DNA of 64,000 nt from Glaciimonas soli (GCF_009497155.1 NZ_WINI01000001.1:1-64000); one strand, 5' to 3'; counted from the first letter of the stretch, positions 17,129-27,354 are shown. Notes: a model not told the origin generated them from the letters alone. Program-made: numbers and translations.

Positions 17129-19852
17129 TTAAGCCGCCAGCAACTGACGCAACACGAACGGCAAGATGCCGCCATGTTTGTAGTAATCGACTTCAATCGG
17201 TGTATCAATACGCAGCAAAACTTTGACTTCTTTAGATTCGCCGTTGGCACGGTGAATCACTAAAGTAGCGTCTTGTTGCGGTTTGATTTCACCGTCGATA
17301 CCCTTGAGGTCAAAAGTTTCATTACCAGTGATACCTAGTGTGTCAACACTGTCAGTGCCGATGAATTGCAATGGCAACACGCCCATACCGACCAGGTTAG
17401 AACGGTGAATACGCTCAAATGAACGCGCAAATACCGCTTTAACGCCTAACAGTTGTGTACCTTTAGCAGCCCAGTCACGTGACGAACCAGTACCGTATTC
17501 TTCGCCCGCAAATACCATGGTTGGCACGTCATCTTTGATGTACTGCATAGCCGCATCGTAGATCGATGTTTCTGTACCAGCCGGTTGATGCAGAGTGATA
17601 CCGCCTTCAACGCGACCGCCATCTGCTTTTGCAGGAATCATCAGATTTTTGATACGAACGTTAGCGAATGTACCGCGCATCATGATTTCGTGGTTACCGC
17701 GACGTGAGCCGTAAGAGTTGAAATCTGCTTTCAGGACACCGTTCTTTTCCAACCATTTACCTGCAGGGCTGGATTCTTTAATCGCGCCAGCCGGAGAGAT
17801 ATGGTCGGTGGTGATGGAATCGCCAAATACGCCCAATGCACGCGCGCCTGTGATGCCAGTTGCTGCGGCTTTTGGTTCCATCGTGAAGTCACCGAAGAAT
17901 GGCGGTTCAGCGATGTAGGTTGAGGTTGGCCAGTTATAAACTTCACCTTGTGCCACGCCTTTGATGTCTTCCCACAATTTGCCTGGCGCGCCTTTAACAT
18001 CGGCGTAGTTGGCTTTGAAGACTTTTGAATTCATCGCGAACTTCATCATTGCTGCGACTTCTTTTGAAGTTGGCCAGATATCGCCCAGGTAAATGTCTTT
18101 ACCGCCTTTACCTTTGCCAACTGGTTCAGTCATCAAATCGCGTGTCATGTTACCGGCGATAGCGTAAGCGACGACCAGCGGTGGCGATGCCAGGAAGTTA
18201 GAGCGAATGTTTGGATGAATCCGTGCTTCAAAGTTACGGTTGCCCGACAACACTGCAGAAGCAACGATATCGTTTTTAACGATGGCTTCGTTCATTGCCG
18301 GTGTCAAATCGCCGGCGTTACCGATACAGGTCGTGCAGCCATAAGCTGTTACGCCGAAACCGAGTTTTTCCAGGTATGGCAGCAAACCAGCGGCAGTCAG
18401 ATATTCTGTAACAACGCGCGAGCCAGGGGCTAATGACGTTTTGATGTGAGGCGATACTTTCAGACCGGCTTCCACTGCTTTTTTCGCCAACAAACCAGCT
18501 GCCAGCATTACGCTAGGATTGGAAGTGTTAGTGCAAGAAGTGATCGCAGCAATCAATACGTCACCGTTCATGACATTGACGCCGTCAGCATTGACGTATT
18601 TAGCATCCAGATCGGCAGCTTTTTTGTTGAAGCCGTTTTCGGCAGCTGGTTTGCTGAACAGTTCAGCAAAGTTGTTTTTGACGTTGCCGATTTCGATACG
18701 GTCTTGAGGACGTTTTGGACCTGCCAATGATGGTGCAACGGTTCCCAAATCCAGTTCAACGACAGTGGTGTAGTCGATTTCGCCAGCTTTTGGAATACCA
18801 AACAGATTTTGTGAACGGAAATAGCTTTCGAAGGCGTCGATTTCGGCTTTGCTGCGGCCTGTGCCTTGGAAGTATTCGATAGTGGCTTCGTCAACTGGGA
18901 AGAAGCCCATAGTCGCGCCGTATTCTGGTGCCATGTTTGCTAGCGTAGCGCGATCTGTCAGGCTTAACGATTGCGTGCCTTCACCGAAGTATTCGACAAA
19001 TTTACCGACAACTTTTGCTTTACGCAGCAATTCAGTAATGGTCAATACCAAGTCAGTTGCGGTAACGCCTTCACGCAATTGGCCTGTCAGATTTACGCCG
19101 ACAACGTCTGGTGTCAGGAAATACACTGGCTGACCGAGCATGCCTGCTTCGGCTTCGATACCGCCAACGCCCCAGCCGACTACGCCGATACCGTTGATCA
19201 TGGTGGTGTGCGAATCAGTACCTACCAGAGTGTCCGGGTAGTAAACGTCATCTTTGCCTGTGCGTTTCTTGTGCACGCCGCGCGCCAGATATTCCAGATT
19301 GACTTGATGGACGATACCAAAGCCAGGAGGCACAACGCCGAAAGTATCAAATGCTTGCATACCCCATTTCATGAACTGATAGCGCTCGTTATTGCGCTGA
19401 AATTCCAGTTTCATGTTGAGATCAAGCGCTTTCTTTTCGCGGAAATGATCGATAGTGACAGAGTGATCGACTACCAAGTCCACCGGCACCAATGGTTCGA
19501 TATTTTTAGGATTTTTGCCCAGCGAAGCAGCAACGTTACGCATTGCCGCCAAATCAGCCAGCAAAGGCACGCCAGTGAAATCCTGCAGCACGACGCGTGA
19601 AACGACGAAAGGAATTTCATCAGTACGTTCGCCATTTGCTTTCCAGTTGGCGAGTTGTTTAACGTGTTCTTCGGTAACTTTTTTACCGTCGCAATTGCGC
19701 AGTACTGATTCCAGTACGATACGGATAGAAACAGGTAGGCGTGAAATTTTAACGCCGAGTTTTTTCTCTAGAGCTGGCAGTGAGTAAAACTTACCTTTTT
19801 TGTTCCCAGAAATAGTAAATTCTTTGAGTGTGTTCAAGGTGTTATTGGACAT
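17129..19852 (-). CDS. acnA: Aconitate hydratase A
   Basis: A 907-residue cytoplasmic 4Fe-4S enzyme, the usual AcnA length, that isomerises citrate to isocitrate via cis-aconitate. The three cluster cysteines are in [11 protein letters not shown] and [29 protein letters not shown], the C-terminal swivel domain with [31 protein letters not shown] and [10 protein letters not shown] are all present. I chose ATG 19852 ([11 protein letters not shown]) because AGGAG lies six bases upstream; the longer frame adds 19 residues with no homology. It is transcribed leftwards alone, with the TCA genes that follow mostly rightwards. IRP-type RNA binding in stress is known for the family but not shown here. 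Confidence 0.97.
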   Translation of the reverse strand: MSNNTLNTLKEFTISGNKKGKFYSLPALEKKLGVKISRLPVSIRIVLESVLRNCDGKKVTEEHVKQLANWKANGERTDEIPFVVSRVVLQDFTGVPLLADLAAMRNVAASLGKNPKNIEPLVPVDLVVDHSVTIDHFREKKALDLNMKLEFQRNNERYQFMKWGMQAFDTFGVVPPGFGIVHQVNLEYLARGVHKKRTGKDDVYYPDTLVGTDSHTTMINGIGVVGWGVGGIEAEAGMLGQPVYFLTPDVVGVNLTGQLREGVTATDLVLTITELLRKAKVVGKFVEYFGEGTQSLSLTDRATLANMAPEYGATMGFFPVDEATIEYFQGTGRSKAEIDAFESYFRSQNLFGIPKAGEIDYTTVVELDLGTVAPSLAGPKRPQDRIEIGNVKNNFAELFSKPAAENGFNKKAADLDAKYVNADGVNVMNGDVLIAAITSCTNTSNPSVMLAAGLLAKKAVEAGLKVSPHIKTSLAPGSRVVTEYLTAAGLLPYLEKLGFGVTAYGCTTCIGNAGDLTPAMNEAIVKNDIVASAVLSGNRNFEARIHPNIRSNFLASPPLVVAYAIAGNMTRDLMTEPVGKGKGGKDIYLGDIWPTSKEVAAMMKFAMNSKVFKANYADVKGAPGKLWEDIKGVAQGEVYNWPTSTYIAEPPFFGDFTMEPKAAATGITGARALGVFGDSITTDHISPAGAIKESSPAGKWLEKNGVLKADFNSYGSRRGNHEIMMRGTFANVRIKNLMIPAKADGGRVEGGITLHQPAGTETSIYDAAMQYIKDDVPTMVFAGEEYGTGSSRDWAAKGTQLLGVKAVFARSFERIHRSNLVGMGVLPLQFIGTDSVDTLGITGNETFDLKGIDGEIKPQQDATLVIHRANGESKEVKVLLRIDTPIEVDYYKHGGILPFVLRQLLAA

Positions 19853-20033
19853 GATTTCTCCTGAAGTGACGATGCGTGATATGCATATAACGGGTTTCAA
19901 CATACTCAAAGAATGTTGGTTGAATACCCCGGTGTTGCCGATTACTGATGCTAAATGCTTGATTCTTCTTTCCGCCCTCTCTCAAATACGTGCGAGAGAG
20001 GACAGGTTTGTGTCACAGCGCTGGCGTTCTTTC

Positions 20034-20570
20034 TTATGCTGCAGGTGTTGCGTTGGCTACTGGTGCCGCCGCGTGTTGCTCAACCGATGTGCAGTCATTG
20101 GCTAATTCATGCCCACCTTTTGAATCCAGCAGCATTCCCTTTGATGGAATGCCAATCCAAACGAAGCCGTATTTTTTATTTTCGTAACGGCTTGCACCTG
20201 TGGTGGTTGGAATTTCTTTCATGCGACGAATAACATTGCCCCATTTCAGAGCGATATATTGAGGATCTTCAGCATTGCGATAAATGGTCAGATTGCTGCC
20301 GACTGCGCACTGATATGCGACGGCTGTGGAGGTCTTAATGTCTGGTGTGATGTCATCTTCATCAGTGCTTACCGCTGCAGCAGCTGCTGCAGTTGCAGGT
20401 ACAGCCGCTTTTTTCACGACTTTCTTTTTGACGACCTTTTTCTTGACAACCTTCTTCGCCGGCGCGGTTGTGCTTGCACTCGTGCTAGCAGTTTGTGCCA
20501 TTGAAACGGTAGGTGCTACGACCATCAAACTGGCGCAAAGCAGGCTCAGAAGAGTTAAGGATTTTTTCAC
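20034..20570 (-). CDS. Exported protein with MliC-like (lysozyme inhibitor) C-terminal domain
   Basis: A 178-residue protein with a clear signal peptide (MKKSLTLLSLLCASLMVVAP, cleavage after SMAQ). A Lys/Val/Ala low-complexity linker follows (AKKVVKKKVVKKKVVKK, residues about 38-55), then a domain from about residue 85 to 160. That domain has the MliC pattern: YQCAVGSNLTIYR, IRRMKEIPTTTGASRY, then FVWIGIPSKGMLL and a closing Cys. MliC proteins inhibit C-type lysozyme in the periplasm. The usual Lys after Trp-x in the inhibitory loop is replaced here by IGIPSKG, so inhibitor activity is not assured. The basic linker could bind cell wall or nucleic acid. Confidence 0.6.
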   Translation of the reverse strand: MKKSLTLLSLLCASLMVVAPTVSMAQTASTSASTTAPAKKVVKKKVVKKKVVKKAAVPATAAAAAAVSTDEDDITPDIKTSTAVAYQCAVGSNLTIYRNAEDPQYIALKWGNVIRRMKEIPTTTGASRYENKKYGFVWIGIPSKGMLLDSKGGHELANDCTSVEQHAAAPVANATPAA

Positions 20571-20622
20571 TGTTAATGCTCCGTGGGTAAGTATTTATAC
20601 TGAGTATGTGTATTAAGTACGC

Positions 20623-21597
20623 TTAATTAAATAAATGTGCAGCAAATTCTGGCAGCGTTATACCACTACATTGTGCACGTTGTAAAACACTCCAGTAATA
20701 ACGGTAGCTCGCACGATCATGTAAGTTGCCGTTGTGTTGTATTGGCCCCCATTCTGCATGTTGGGCGGCCTGTAATATTTGCGTCGCTTCGCTGACCTCC
20801 GACTGTGGCGGTGTAAATGCGTTCACGATCGCTTTTATCTGTTGCGGATGAATACTCCACATCCGCGTGTAACCACATTCTGCAGCAGCGCGATGAGCGT
20901 CGCTGGTAACAACAGCCATATCGACTATATCTGTGGTGACATTGTGCGATGGCACTTTGCCATGGGCGTGACATGCTGCCGCAATTTCCAGCTTTGCGCG
21001 CATGACTAATGGATGACTAAATTGCCCCGGAGAGCGCATGGCACTGCTGGGGATCGCGCCGTAATGCGCAGAGACGAAATCCATAATGCCGAATGACAGT
21101 GATTCGACTTGCGGTATGGCTGCAATTGCGGCGACGTCGGCCAATGCACCATGGGTTTCTATCAGCACATGTACTGGCAATGACTGACGACCCGCTTTGT
21201 GACTGTGATGATTGATCAGGTTTACGGCCTGTTGCACGTCCGCCAGATTCTCTGCTTTTGGCAGCATGAGATAAGCCAGGCGTGACGCGGCATGCTGGCA
21301 AATGACACTGACATCAGACTCAAAAAATACACTGTGAACATCGTGTACTCGTGCGCCGATGCGGCCAAAGCGATTGTCGTCGCTGGCGATGACTGTCCCG
21401 ACCAAATGCGCATGTGCTGCTTCGTTACCCGCACTGGCACCGTCTTCACAGTCAAAAGTAATATCGAATATGGAACCGAGTTCGCGCTGCAATGCGAGCG
21501 ATTTGCGCATCAGTTTTTCACTGCCGGCGTAATGGTCGCAAACCGGCAAATAAACCGGTGCTTGCTTGCCTAGGAATAAAACCTCGGTGGGATGCAT
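20623..21597 (-). CDS. HpcH/HpaI aldolase / citrate lyase beta-like (CitE-like) protein
   Basis: A 324-residue TIM-barrel protein of the CitE-like family. Recognisable elements are the N-terminal VYLPVCDHYAGSEKLMRKSL, FDCEDGA (metal and carboxylate site; Glu-Asp), LMLPKAENLADVQ, and HVLIETHGALADVAAIAAIP with the metal-binding Glu, then FGIMDFVSAH. Relatives act on malyl-CoA, citramalyl-CoA or citryl-CoA. No CitD/CitF partners are near, so it is not a classical citrate lyase. It follows mdh on the same strand with a 90-bp gap, an arrangement I know from other Burkholderiales, which suggests a role linked to C4-dicarboxylates. Substrate unknown. Confidence 0.8.
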   Translation of the reverse strand: MHPTEVLFLGKQAPVYLPVCDHYAGSEKLMRKSLALQRELGSIFDITFDCEDGASAGNEAAHAHLVGTVIASDDNRFGRIGARVHDVHSVFFESDVSVICQHAASRLAYLMLPKAENLADVQQAVNLINHHSHKAGRQSLPVHVLIETHGALADVAAIAAIPQVESLSFGIMDFVSAHYGAIPSSAMRSPGQFSHPLVMRAKLEIAAACHAHGKVPSHNVTTDIVDMAVVTSDAHRAAAECGYTRMWSIHPQQIKAIVNAFTPPQSEVSEATQILQAAQHAEWGPIQHNGNLHDRASYRYYWSVLQRAQCSGITLPEFAAHLFN

Positions 21598-21622
21598 ACG
21601 ACTTAATCTATGAAATGTTGAA

Positions 21623-21649
21623 TGGATGGGATTTTAATAATCCCATCCA
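21623..21649 (-). other. Perfect hairpin between mdh and the CitE-like gene
   Basis: TGGATGGGATT pairs perfectly with AATCCCATCCA around TTAAT. No T-run follows on the minus strand, so it is more likely an intercistronic RNA hairpin (partial attenuator or end protector for mdh mRNA) than a full terminator. Confidence 0.6.
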
Positions 21650-21687
21650 CAGGCGATAAAAGAGTTCGTCGAACTAATTGTATGAAA

Positions 21688-22677
21688 TTAGCCGAGCAAA
21701 TCTTTCACAGCGTCACGTTCACCTTCTAATTCAGCTAAAGTTTTGTTGATGCCTTCTTGCGTGAATGCGTCAATTTCCAAGCCTTGAACGATTTTGTATT
21801 CGCCATTTTCAGTTGTCACTGGGAAGCCAAACATGATGCCTTCTGGAATACCATATGAGCCGTCCGAAGGAACGCCCATCGTTGTCCATTTGCCGTTTGT
21901 GCCCAATAACCAGTCATGCACGTGATCAATCGCTGCGCTTGCTGCTGATGCTGCTGACGACAAGCCGCGTGCTTCAATGATAGCTGCGCCACGTTTGCCA
22001 ACGGTCGGCAAGAATACTTCTTTGTTCCACACTTGATCGTTGATCAGATCTTTTACAGATGCGCCATCCGTTGTTGCAAAGCGATAGTCTGCGTGCATAG
22101 TTGGAGAATGATTTCCCCAAACGCATAGCTTTTCAAGAGAGGCGATTGGCTTGCCGATTTTGGCGGCAACTTGTGACAATGCACGGTTGTGATCCAGGCG
22201 CAGCATCGCAGTGAAGTTTTTCGCAGGCAGATTTGGTGCCGATTTCATCGCAATGTAAGCGTTGGTGTTGGCAGGGTTGCCGACTACCAGAACTTTGACG
22301 TTACGTGATGCAACTGCGTCCAATGCTTTGCCTTGTGCAGTGAAAATTTTCGCGTTAGCTTGCAACAGGTCGCTGCGTTCCATGCCAGGACCGCGCGGAC
22401 GTGCGCCGACCAATACAGCAACGTCGCAATCTTTGAATGCAGTCATTGGATCGCCGTGGGCAGTCATTTCGGCTACCAATGGGAATGCGCAATCGTTGAT
22501 TTCCATCATGACGCCTTGCAACGCTTTTTGCGCTTTTTCGTCAGGAATTTCTAACAATTGCAAAATGACCGGTTGGTCTTTGCCTAGCATGTCGCCATTG
22601 GCAATACGGAATAATAGGGAGTAACTGATTTGACCAGCGGCGCCACTGACGGCAACACGCAAAGGGGCTTTAGCCAT
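21688..22677 (-). CDS. mdh: Malate dehydrogenase
   Basis: A 329-residue NAD-dependent malate dehydrogenase of the cytoplasmic-type (group with eukaryotic cytosolic MDH, common in Burkholderiales). It oxidises malate to oxaloacetate. Visible motifs are the Rossmann start [35 protein letters not shown] (substrate arginines), [24 protein letters not shown] and [11 protein letters not shown] with the catalytic His. ATG 22677 is supported by GGAG eight bases upstream and by the conserved [11 protein letters not shown]-terminus. It is divergent from the GntR regulator gene and shares its promoter region. Confidence 0.97.
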   Translation of the reverse strand: MAKAPLRVAVSGAAGQISYSLLFRIANGDMLGKDQPVILQLLEIPDEKAQKALQGVMMEINDCAFPLVAEMTAHGDPMTAFKDCDVAVLVGARPRGPGMERSDLLQANAKIFTAQGKALDAVASRNVKVLVVGNPANTNAYIAMKSAPNLPAKNFTAMLRLDHNRALSQVAAKIGKPIASLEKLCVWGNHSPTMHADYRFATTDGASVKDLINDQVWNKEVFLPTVGKRGAAIIEARGLSSAASAASAAIDHVHDWLLGTNGKWTTMGVPSDGSYGIPEGIMFGFPVTTENGEYKIVQGLEIDAFTQEGINKTLAELEGERDAVKDLLG

Positions 22678-22910
22678 GATGAATCTCCGAGGTGATGAAA
22701 ACGTACTAAATGTAAATAACCGCGGTAAAAAAACGGCGGTAAATAGCAGCAGTAACAATGTAGAACTGAAGCTAATTCTTTGAGCCTACATCTACAGCCC
22801 GATATCATACCGTTGAAAATCGTGTTTCGCCGGCATGTATCTGGCATATACTTGAATTCCCGTGAATGCCCGCGAGTTTAGGCTTGCGCAGCGACGCTGT
22901 CAACGACTAT

Positions 22911-22928
22911 CTTATATCTTATATAAGA
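22911..22928. promoter_or_regulatory. Operator-like palindromes between mdh and gntR
   Basis: Two overlapping palindromes: CTTATAT-CTT-ATATAAG at 22911-22927 and a perfect TCTTATATAAGA at 22917-22928. The site lies 43 bases before the chosen gntR start and in the shared mdh/gntR control region. GntR-family proteins bind such symmetric sites as dimers, so autoregulation and control of mdh are plausible. Confidence 0.5.
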
Positions 22929-22970
22929 CATATCACTGTGCATTTTTTGCTGGACGACAGTACTCGTTCT

Positions 22971-23837
22971 ATGGTGAAATCTTGGGTTATGAACTCTTCA
23001 ACAACCAACAAGGTTATCGATAAAGTCGGCAATGCTGCTGACACCGTCGCCGCGGCTGCTATTGTCGGCACTAATGTCGCTAGTAATTCCCCTGTTGCGC
23101 AAGTGGCATCGTCTGCTGTGTCTCCTACTTTTAGTCCCCTTTACCAGCAAATCAAAGTGTTGATCTTGCAACGCCTGCAATCGGGTGAGTGGAAGTCGGG
23201 CGAAATGATTCCAAGTGAAGTGGAGCTTGGTAACCGTTTTAAGGTAAGTCAGGGAACTGTGCGTAAGGCAATTGATGAACTTGCAGCTGAAAATTTGGTG
23301 GTGCGGCGGCAAGGGAAGGGTACTTTTGTTGCGACGCACCATGAAGACCATGTTCAGTTTCGTTTTTTGCGCCTGATGCCTGATGATGGTCAGCCTAAGC
23401 CTGGCGAAAAGAAAATTATTGAATTCAAGCGTTTGCGTGCTCCGGCGGAAATTGCGCGCTTGTTGAGTATGAAGTCGGGTGATTCGGTCGTATTTGTTAA
23501 GCGCGTGATGTCATTTGATGGTGCGCCGACGATTCTCGAAGAATTATGGTTGCCGGGTGTTACCTTCAAAGCACTGACGTTGGAGCGTTTGAATGAATAC
23601 CAAGGGCCAATGTATGGTCTGTTTGAAACCGAATTTGGCACCCGCATGATACGCGCAACAGAGCAGATTCGTGCGGCGAGCGCGGATGATGAAGTTGCGC
23701 AATTGCTGAATGTTGCGCAGATGTCGCCGTTATTATCCGTAGAGCGAGTGTCATTTACGTATGGCGATAAGCCGGTCGAGGTGAGGCGCGGTTTATATGT
23801 GACACATCATCATCATTATCAGAATGAATTAAATTGA
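22971..23837 (+). CDS. GntR-family (HutC/UTRA subgroup) regulator of the TCA gene cluster
   Basis: A regulator of about 288 residues. A winged-helix GntR domain spans roughly residues 60-125 (SPLYQQIKVLILQRLQSGEW, then IPSEVELGNRFKVSQGTVRK, AIDELAAENLVVRRQGKGTF), followed by a UTRA ligand-binding domain (about 135-280; PTILEELWLP, FGTRMIRATEQIRAASAD). The N-terminal 50 residues are a low-complexity Ala/Val/Ser tail unusual for the family. Start candidates are ATG 22971 and ATG 22989; neither has a strong ribosome site. It stands immediately upstream of sdhCDAB in the same direction and divergent to mdh, so control of TCA genes by a carboxylate ligand is likely but inferred. Confidence 0.85.
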   Translation: MVKSWVMNSSTTNKVIDKVGNAADTVAAAAIVGTNVASNSPVAQVASSAVSPTFSPLYQQIKVLILQRLQSGEWKSGEMIPSEVELGNRFKVSQGTVRKAIDELAAENLVVRRQGKGTFVATHHEDHVQFRFLRLMPDDGQPKPGEKKIIEFKRLRAPAEIARLLSMKSGDSVVFVKRVMSFDGAPTILEELWLPGVTFKALTLERLNEYQGPMYGLFETEFGTRMIRATEQIRAASADDEVAQLLNVAQMSPLLSVERVSFTYGDKPVEVRRGLYVTHHHHYQNELN

Positions 23838-23923
23838 GCGATCTGCATTATTTGAGAAATATATTTGTCGTTGCAGGGCCGTGAAAGCAAGAAATGCCGT
23901 CGATGTATTACCGCTAAGCTGCA

Positions 23924-23945
23924 ATTATTCTAAATAAAGAATAAT
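23924..23945. promoter_or_regulatory. Inverted repeat upstream of sdhC
   Basis: ATTATTCT and AGAATAAT are perfect 8-bp arms separated by AAATAA, about 100 bases before sdhC. There is no T-run, so it is a candidate operator or leader hairpin rather than a terminator. Its sequence differs from the mdh/gntR palindrome. Confidence 0.4.
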
Positions 23946-24047
23946 AACTATTGGTGTGTCGCACAAAAATAGGCGAAAATTACGAGATTGCGTTTGCGTT
24001 GTAGCAAACAATTATGAAAACTAAGTAAAACTGAGGAGGACCCAGGA

Positions 24048-24464
24048 ATGTCTGAAACCGAAGCCGAGAAAAAACAGCGGCCACAATTTCGAAATATAGG
24101 CTTAAATCAAATCGTCGGATACCGCATGCCATTGGCAGCGTTGGTTTCGATTATGCACCGGATTAGCGGGCTGTTCATGTTTTTGCTGCTACCGTTCATT
24201 CTATGTCTGCTCGATACCAGTCTTGTATCGGAAAGCTCATTCGAGTACTTCAAAGGTATTGCCTCCCACTGGTTTGTTAAATTGATTATCTTGGCGCTGT
24301 CATGGGCTTATCTGCATCATTTTTGCGCAGGTATCCGTCATTTGATTATGGATAATCATATTGGTCTGGATAAAGACAGTGCGCGTAAATCAGCTGCTGG
24401 CGTGCTGATCATCAGCATACCTCTGGCTTTCATCGTAGCCTTGAAACTGTTTGGAGCATTCTAA
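24048..24464 (+). CDS. sdhC: Succinate dehydrogenase cytochrome b556 subunit
   Basis: A 138-residue membrane anchor with three helices (about 32-53, 75-97 and 112-135). The conserved SIMHRISGLFMF segment forms the quinone site (Ser, Arg), and HHFCAGIRHLIMD carries the heme-ligand His. With SdhD it anchors SdhAB to the inner membrane and passes electrons to ubiquinone. GAGGAGG about eight bases upstream marks the ATG at 24048. It is the first gene of sdhCDAB; its stop overlaps the sdhD start by one base (TAATG), implying coupled translation. Confidence 0.95.
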   Translation: MSETEAEKKQRPQFRNIGLNQIVGYRMPLAALVSIMHRISGLFMFLLLPFILCLLDTSLVSESSFEYFKGIASHWFVKLIILALSWAYLHHFCAGIRHLIMDNHIGLDKDSARKSAAGVLIISIPLAFIVALKLFGAF

Positions 24465-24832
24465 TGGCAAATACAAATAATGTTGGAGCCAAGCGCCTGG
24501 TTGTCGGCGCACATTACGGTCTGCGTGACTGGCTGGCGCAGCGCATGACTGCGGTGGTAATGGCGGTTTATACGATCATTTTGTTGGCGAAATTTTTGTG
24601 CGCAAATGATTTTAGTTATCAGGGCTGGGCTGGCATGTTTGCGCATCAGTGGTTCAAGATTGCCACTTTCGTTGCTTTGATGTCGCTGTTTTTCCATGCC
24701 TGGATTGGTGTGCGTGATATTTGGATGGATTATGTCAAGCCAGTCGCTTTGCGTCTGTTCTTGCAAGTTGCCACAATTTTGTGGCTAGTCGGTTGTGCCG
24801 GATGGGCGGCGCAGATTTTGTGGAGAGTGTAA
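24464..24832 (+). CDS. sdhD: Succinate dehydrogenase hydrophobic membrane anchor
   Basis: A 122-residue protein with three helices (about 28-50, 63-85 and 95-118). RMTAVVMAVYTIILLAKFL and FFHAWIGVRDIWMDYV are typical of SdhD; the His and Asp in the latter lie near the heme b/quinone site. It pairs with SdhC in complex II. Translation is probably coupled to sdhC through the one-base overlap, and the sdhA start follows two bases after its stop. Confidence 0.93.
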   Translation: MANTNNVGAKRLVVGAHYGLRDWLAQRMTAVVMAVYTIILLAKFLCANDFSYQGWAGMFAHQWFKIATFVALMSLFFHAWIGVRDIWMDYVKPVALRLFLQVATILWLVGCAGWAAQILWRV

Positions 24833-24834
24833 TC

Positions 24835-26613
24835 GTGGCAGCTATCAAATCCACAATTCCTACACGCCGCTTTGATGCGGTAATCGTTGGTGCCGGTGGT
24901 TCCGGTATGCGTGCTTCGCTGCAATTAGCTGAAGCTGGTTTAAATGTTGCCGTGTTGTCGAAGGTATTTCCGACGCGCTCGCACACCGTTGCAGCGCAGG
25001 GCGGTATTGGTGCATCGCTCGGTAATATGTCCGAAGATAACTGGTACTGGCACATGTTTGATACCGTCAAAGGTTCAGACTATCTGGGTGACCAGGACGC
25101 GATTGAGTTCATGTGCCGTGAGGCGGCAAAAGCAGTCTATGAACTAGAGCATCTGGGGATGCCGTTTGACCGTAATGCCGATGGTACGATTTATCAGCGT
25201 CCTTTCGGTGGGCACTCGGCCAACTTCGGTGAGAAGCCGGTTGCGCGTGCCTGTGCTGCGGCTGACCGTACTGGTCATGCTTTGCTGCATACGCTGTATC
25301 AGCGTAACGTCCGTGCAAAAACACATTTCTTCGTTGAGTGGATGGCGATCGATCTGGTGCGCGATGCTGAAGGCGACGTGCTAGGCGTGCTGGCATTGGA
25401 AATGGAAACCGGCGAAGTGATGATGCTGGAAGCGAAGACAACTGTTCTTGCTACTGGCGGTGCTGGCCGTATCTGGGCAGCGTCAACTAACGCCTTCATC
25501 AATACTGGCGACGGTATGGGTATGGCGGCACGCGCTGGCATTCCGTTGGAAGATATGGAATTCTGGCAGTTCCATCCAACCGGTGTTGCTGGCGCTGGTG
25601 TCTTGATTACTGAGGGTGTGCGCGGCGAGGGCGGTATTTTGATCAATGCCAACGGCGAGCGTTTCATGGAGCGTTATGCGCCTACGTTGAAAGATTTGGC
25701 TCCACGCGATTTCGTTTCACGCTCGATGGATCAGGAAATCAAAGAAGGTCGTGGTTGCGGTCCGTTGAAGGATCATGTGATGCTGGACTTGCGTCATATT
25801 GGTGCTGATACGATCAAAAAACGTTTGCCATCGATTCTGGAAATTGGCCATAAATTCGCCAACGTTGATGCGCTTAAAGAGCCTATCCCTGTGGTACCAA
25901 CTATCCATTATCAAATGGGTGGTATTCCGACCAACGTGTATGGTCAGGTAGTGGTGCCTAAGAATGGTATTCCTAACGCGATTGTTAACGGTTTGTACGC
26001 TATCGGTGAGTGTGCTTGCGTTTCTGTGCATGGTGCAAATCGCCTGGGTACGAACTCGTTGCTGGACTTGGTGGTATTCGGTCGCGCAGCTGGTAATCAC
26101 ATTGTTGACAGCAAGCTCAAAGAGCGTAGCCATAAGCCGTTGCCGGCCGACGCTACCGATTACGCGGTAGGCCGTTTGTCGGACCTGGAAAACAGTACTG
26201 GTTCAGAGCGGGTGCAAGACGTTGCCAATGATATTCGTAAAACCATGCAGCATTATTGCGGCGTGTTCCGTACCGACGAATTGCTGCAGCAAGGTTACAA
26301 AGAAATCATGGTGTTGGATGAGCGTCGTAAGCATGTTTCATTCAAGGATAAGTCCAAAGTATTCAACACTGCACGTGTTGAGGCGCTAGAATTGAGCAAC
26401 ATCATTGAGGCGGCCAAGGCAACGATTACTGCAGCTGCAGCCCGTAAAGAATCTCGTGGCGCGCATGCGCATCGTGATTACGAACATCGTGATGATGAAA
26501 ACTGGATGAAACACTCATTGTGGTATTCGGAAGGAAATCGTTTGGATTACAAACCTGTGATCACCAAGCCGTTGACCGTCGATACGTTCAAGCCAAAGCC
26601 ACGTACTTTCTAA
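24835..26613 (+). CDS. sdhA: Succinate dehydrogenase flavoprotein subunit
   Basis: The 592-residue catalytic subunit of complex II, oxidising succinate to fumarate. It has the FAD-binding start FDAVIVGAGGSGMRASLQLA, the flavinylation region RSHTVAAQGGIGASLGNMSE (His carries FAD covalently), the substrate-site blocks HPTGVAGAGVLITEGVRGEG and GANRLGTNSLLDLVVFG, and a full C-terminal domain ending in KPKPRTF. The start is GTG 24835, two bases after the sdhD stop, with GGAGAG upstream; a longer frame overlapping sdhD is not homologous. SdhE, encoded downstream, would attach the flavin. Confidence 0.97.
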   Translation: MAAIKSTIPTRRFDAVIVGAGGSGMRASLQLAEAGLNVAVLSKVFPTRSHTVAAQGGIGASLGNMSEDNWYWHMFDTVKGSDYLGDQDAIEFMCREAAKAVYELEHLGMPFDRNADGTIYQRPFGGHSANFGEKPVARACAAADRTGHALLHTLYQRNVRAKTHFFVEWMAIDLVRDAEGDVLGVLALEMETGEVMMLEAKTTVLATGGAGRIWAASTNAFINTGDGMGMAARAGIPLEDMEFWQFHPTGVAGAGVLITEGVRGEGGILINANGERFMERYAPTLKDLAPRDFVSRSMDQEIKEGRGCGPLKDHVMLDLRHIGADTIKKRLPSILEIGHKFANVDALKEPIPVVPTIHYQMGGIPTNVYGQVVVPKNGIPNAIVNGLYAIGECACVSVHGANRLGTNSLLDLVVFGRAAGNHIVDSKLKERSHKPLPADATDYAVGRLSDLENSTGSERVQDVANDIRKTMQHYCGVFRTDELLQQGYKEIMVLDERRKHVSFKDKSKVFNTARVEALELSNIIEAAKATITAAAARKESRGAHAHRDYEHRDDENWMKHSLWYSEGNRLDYKPVITKPLTVDTFKPKPRTF

Positions 26614-26643
26614 TTACGCTCGAAAATAAGTAAAGGTATAGCC

Positions 26644-27354
26644 ATGTCGCGTACAGTTAAATTTAAAATCTATCGCTACGATCCGGATCGTGATGCGAAG
26701 CCGTACATGCAGGATTTGACGGTTGAATTACAGCCAACCGATAAGATGTTGCTGGATGCTTTGCAGCGTATCAAGGCCGATGTTGATGACTCATTGGCGT
26801 TGCGCCGCTCTTGCCGTGAAGGCGTGTGTGGATCCGATGCCATGAACATCAACGGCAAAAATGGTCTGGCGTGTACAACTAACTTGAATGAGTTGTCCGA
26901 GCCTATCATTTTGAAGCCGTTGCCAGGTCTGCCAGTTATTCGCGATCTGATCGTCGATATGACGCAGTTCTTCAAGCAATATGATTCAGTTAAACCATAT
27001 CTGATCAACGACAATATTCCGCCTGAAAAAGAACGTCTGCAGTCGCCGGAACAACGTGAAGAGTTGGACGGTCTATATGAGTGTATTTTGTGCGCTTGTT
27101 GTTCGACCTCTTGCCCGTCGTTCTGGTGGAATCCAGATAAGTTTGTCGGTCCGGCTGGTTTGTTGCAAGCTTACCGCTTTATCGCAGATAGCCGTGATGA
27201 GGCAACTAGTGAGCGCCTGGATAATCTGGAAGATCCATATCGCTTGTTCCGTTGCCGCTCGATTATGAATTGCGTCGATGTTTGTCCTAAGGGTCTGAAC
27301 CCGAATGCAGCCATCGGTAAAATCAAAGAAATGATGGTCCGTCGCGCAGTTTAA
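26644..27354 (+). CDS. sdhB: Succinate dehydrogenase iron-sulfur subunit
   Basis: A 236-residue electron-transfer subunit of complex II. The N-terminal ferredoxin domain has the 2Fe-2S cysteines in [12 protein letters not shown] and GLACTT. The C-terminal domain has [12 protein letters not shown] and [17 protein letters not shown] for the 4Fe-4S and 3Fe-4S clusters. It follows sdhA by 30 bases and ends the sdhCDAB block; sdhE lies 170 bases further on, after a leader hairpin. Confidence 0.97.
   Translation: MSRTVKFKIYRYDPDRDAKPYMQDLTVELQPTDKMLLDALQRIKADVDDSLALRRSCREGVCGSDAMNINGKNGLACTTNLNELSEPIILKPLPGLPVIRDLIVDMTQFFKQYDSVKPYLINDNIPPEKERLQSPEQREELDGLYECILCACCSTSCPSFWWNPDKFVGPAGLLQAYRFIADSRDEATSERLDNLEDPYRLFRCRSIMNCVDVCPKGLNPNAAIGKIKEMMVRRAV

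Noticed and set aside
19879-19888. ATATGCATAT palindrome upstream of acnA as an operator
   Set aside because: Only ten bases, AT-rich and unrelated to the other candidate operators; too weak to claim.
19976-20001. Hairpin CCTCTCTC/GAGAGAGG as a terminator of the MliC-like gene
   Set aside because: No T-run follows on either strand; at most a weak structure.
24721-24834. Longer SdhA start overlapping sdhD
   Set aside because: The extra residues are a shadow of sdhD in another frame; GTG 24835 with its ribosome site fits the family start.
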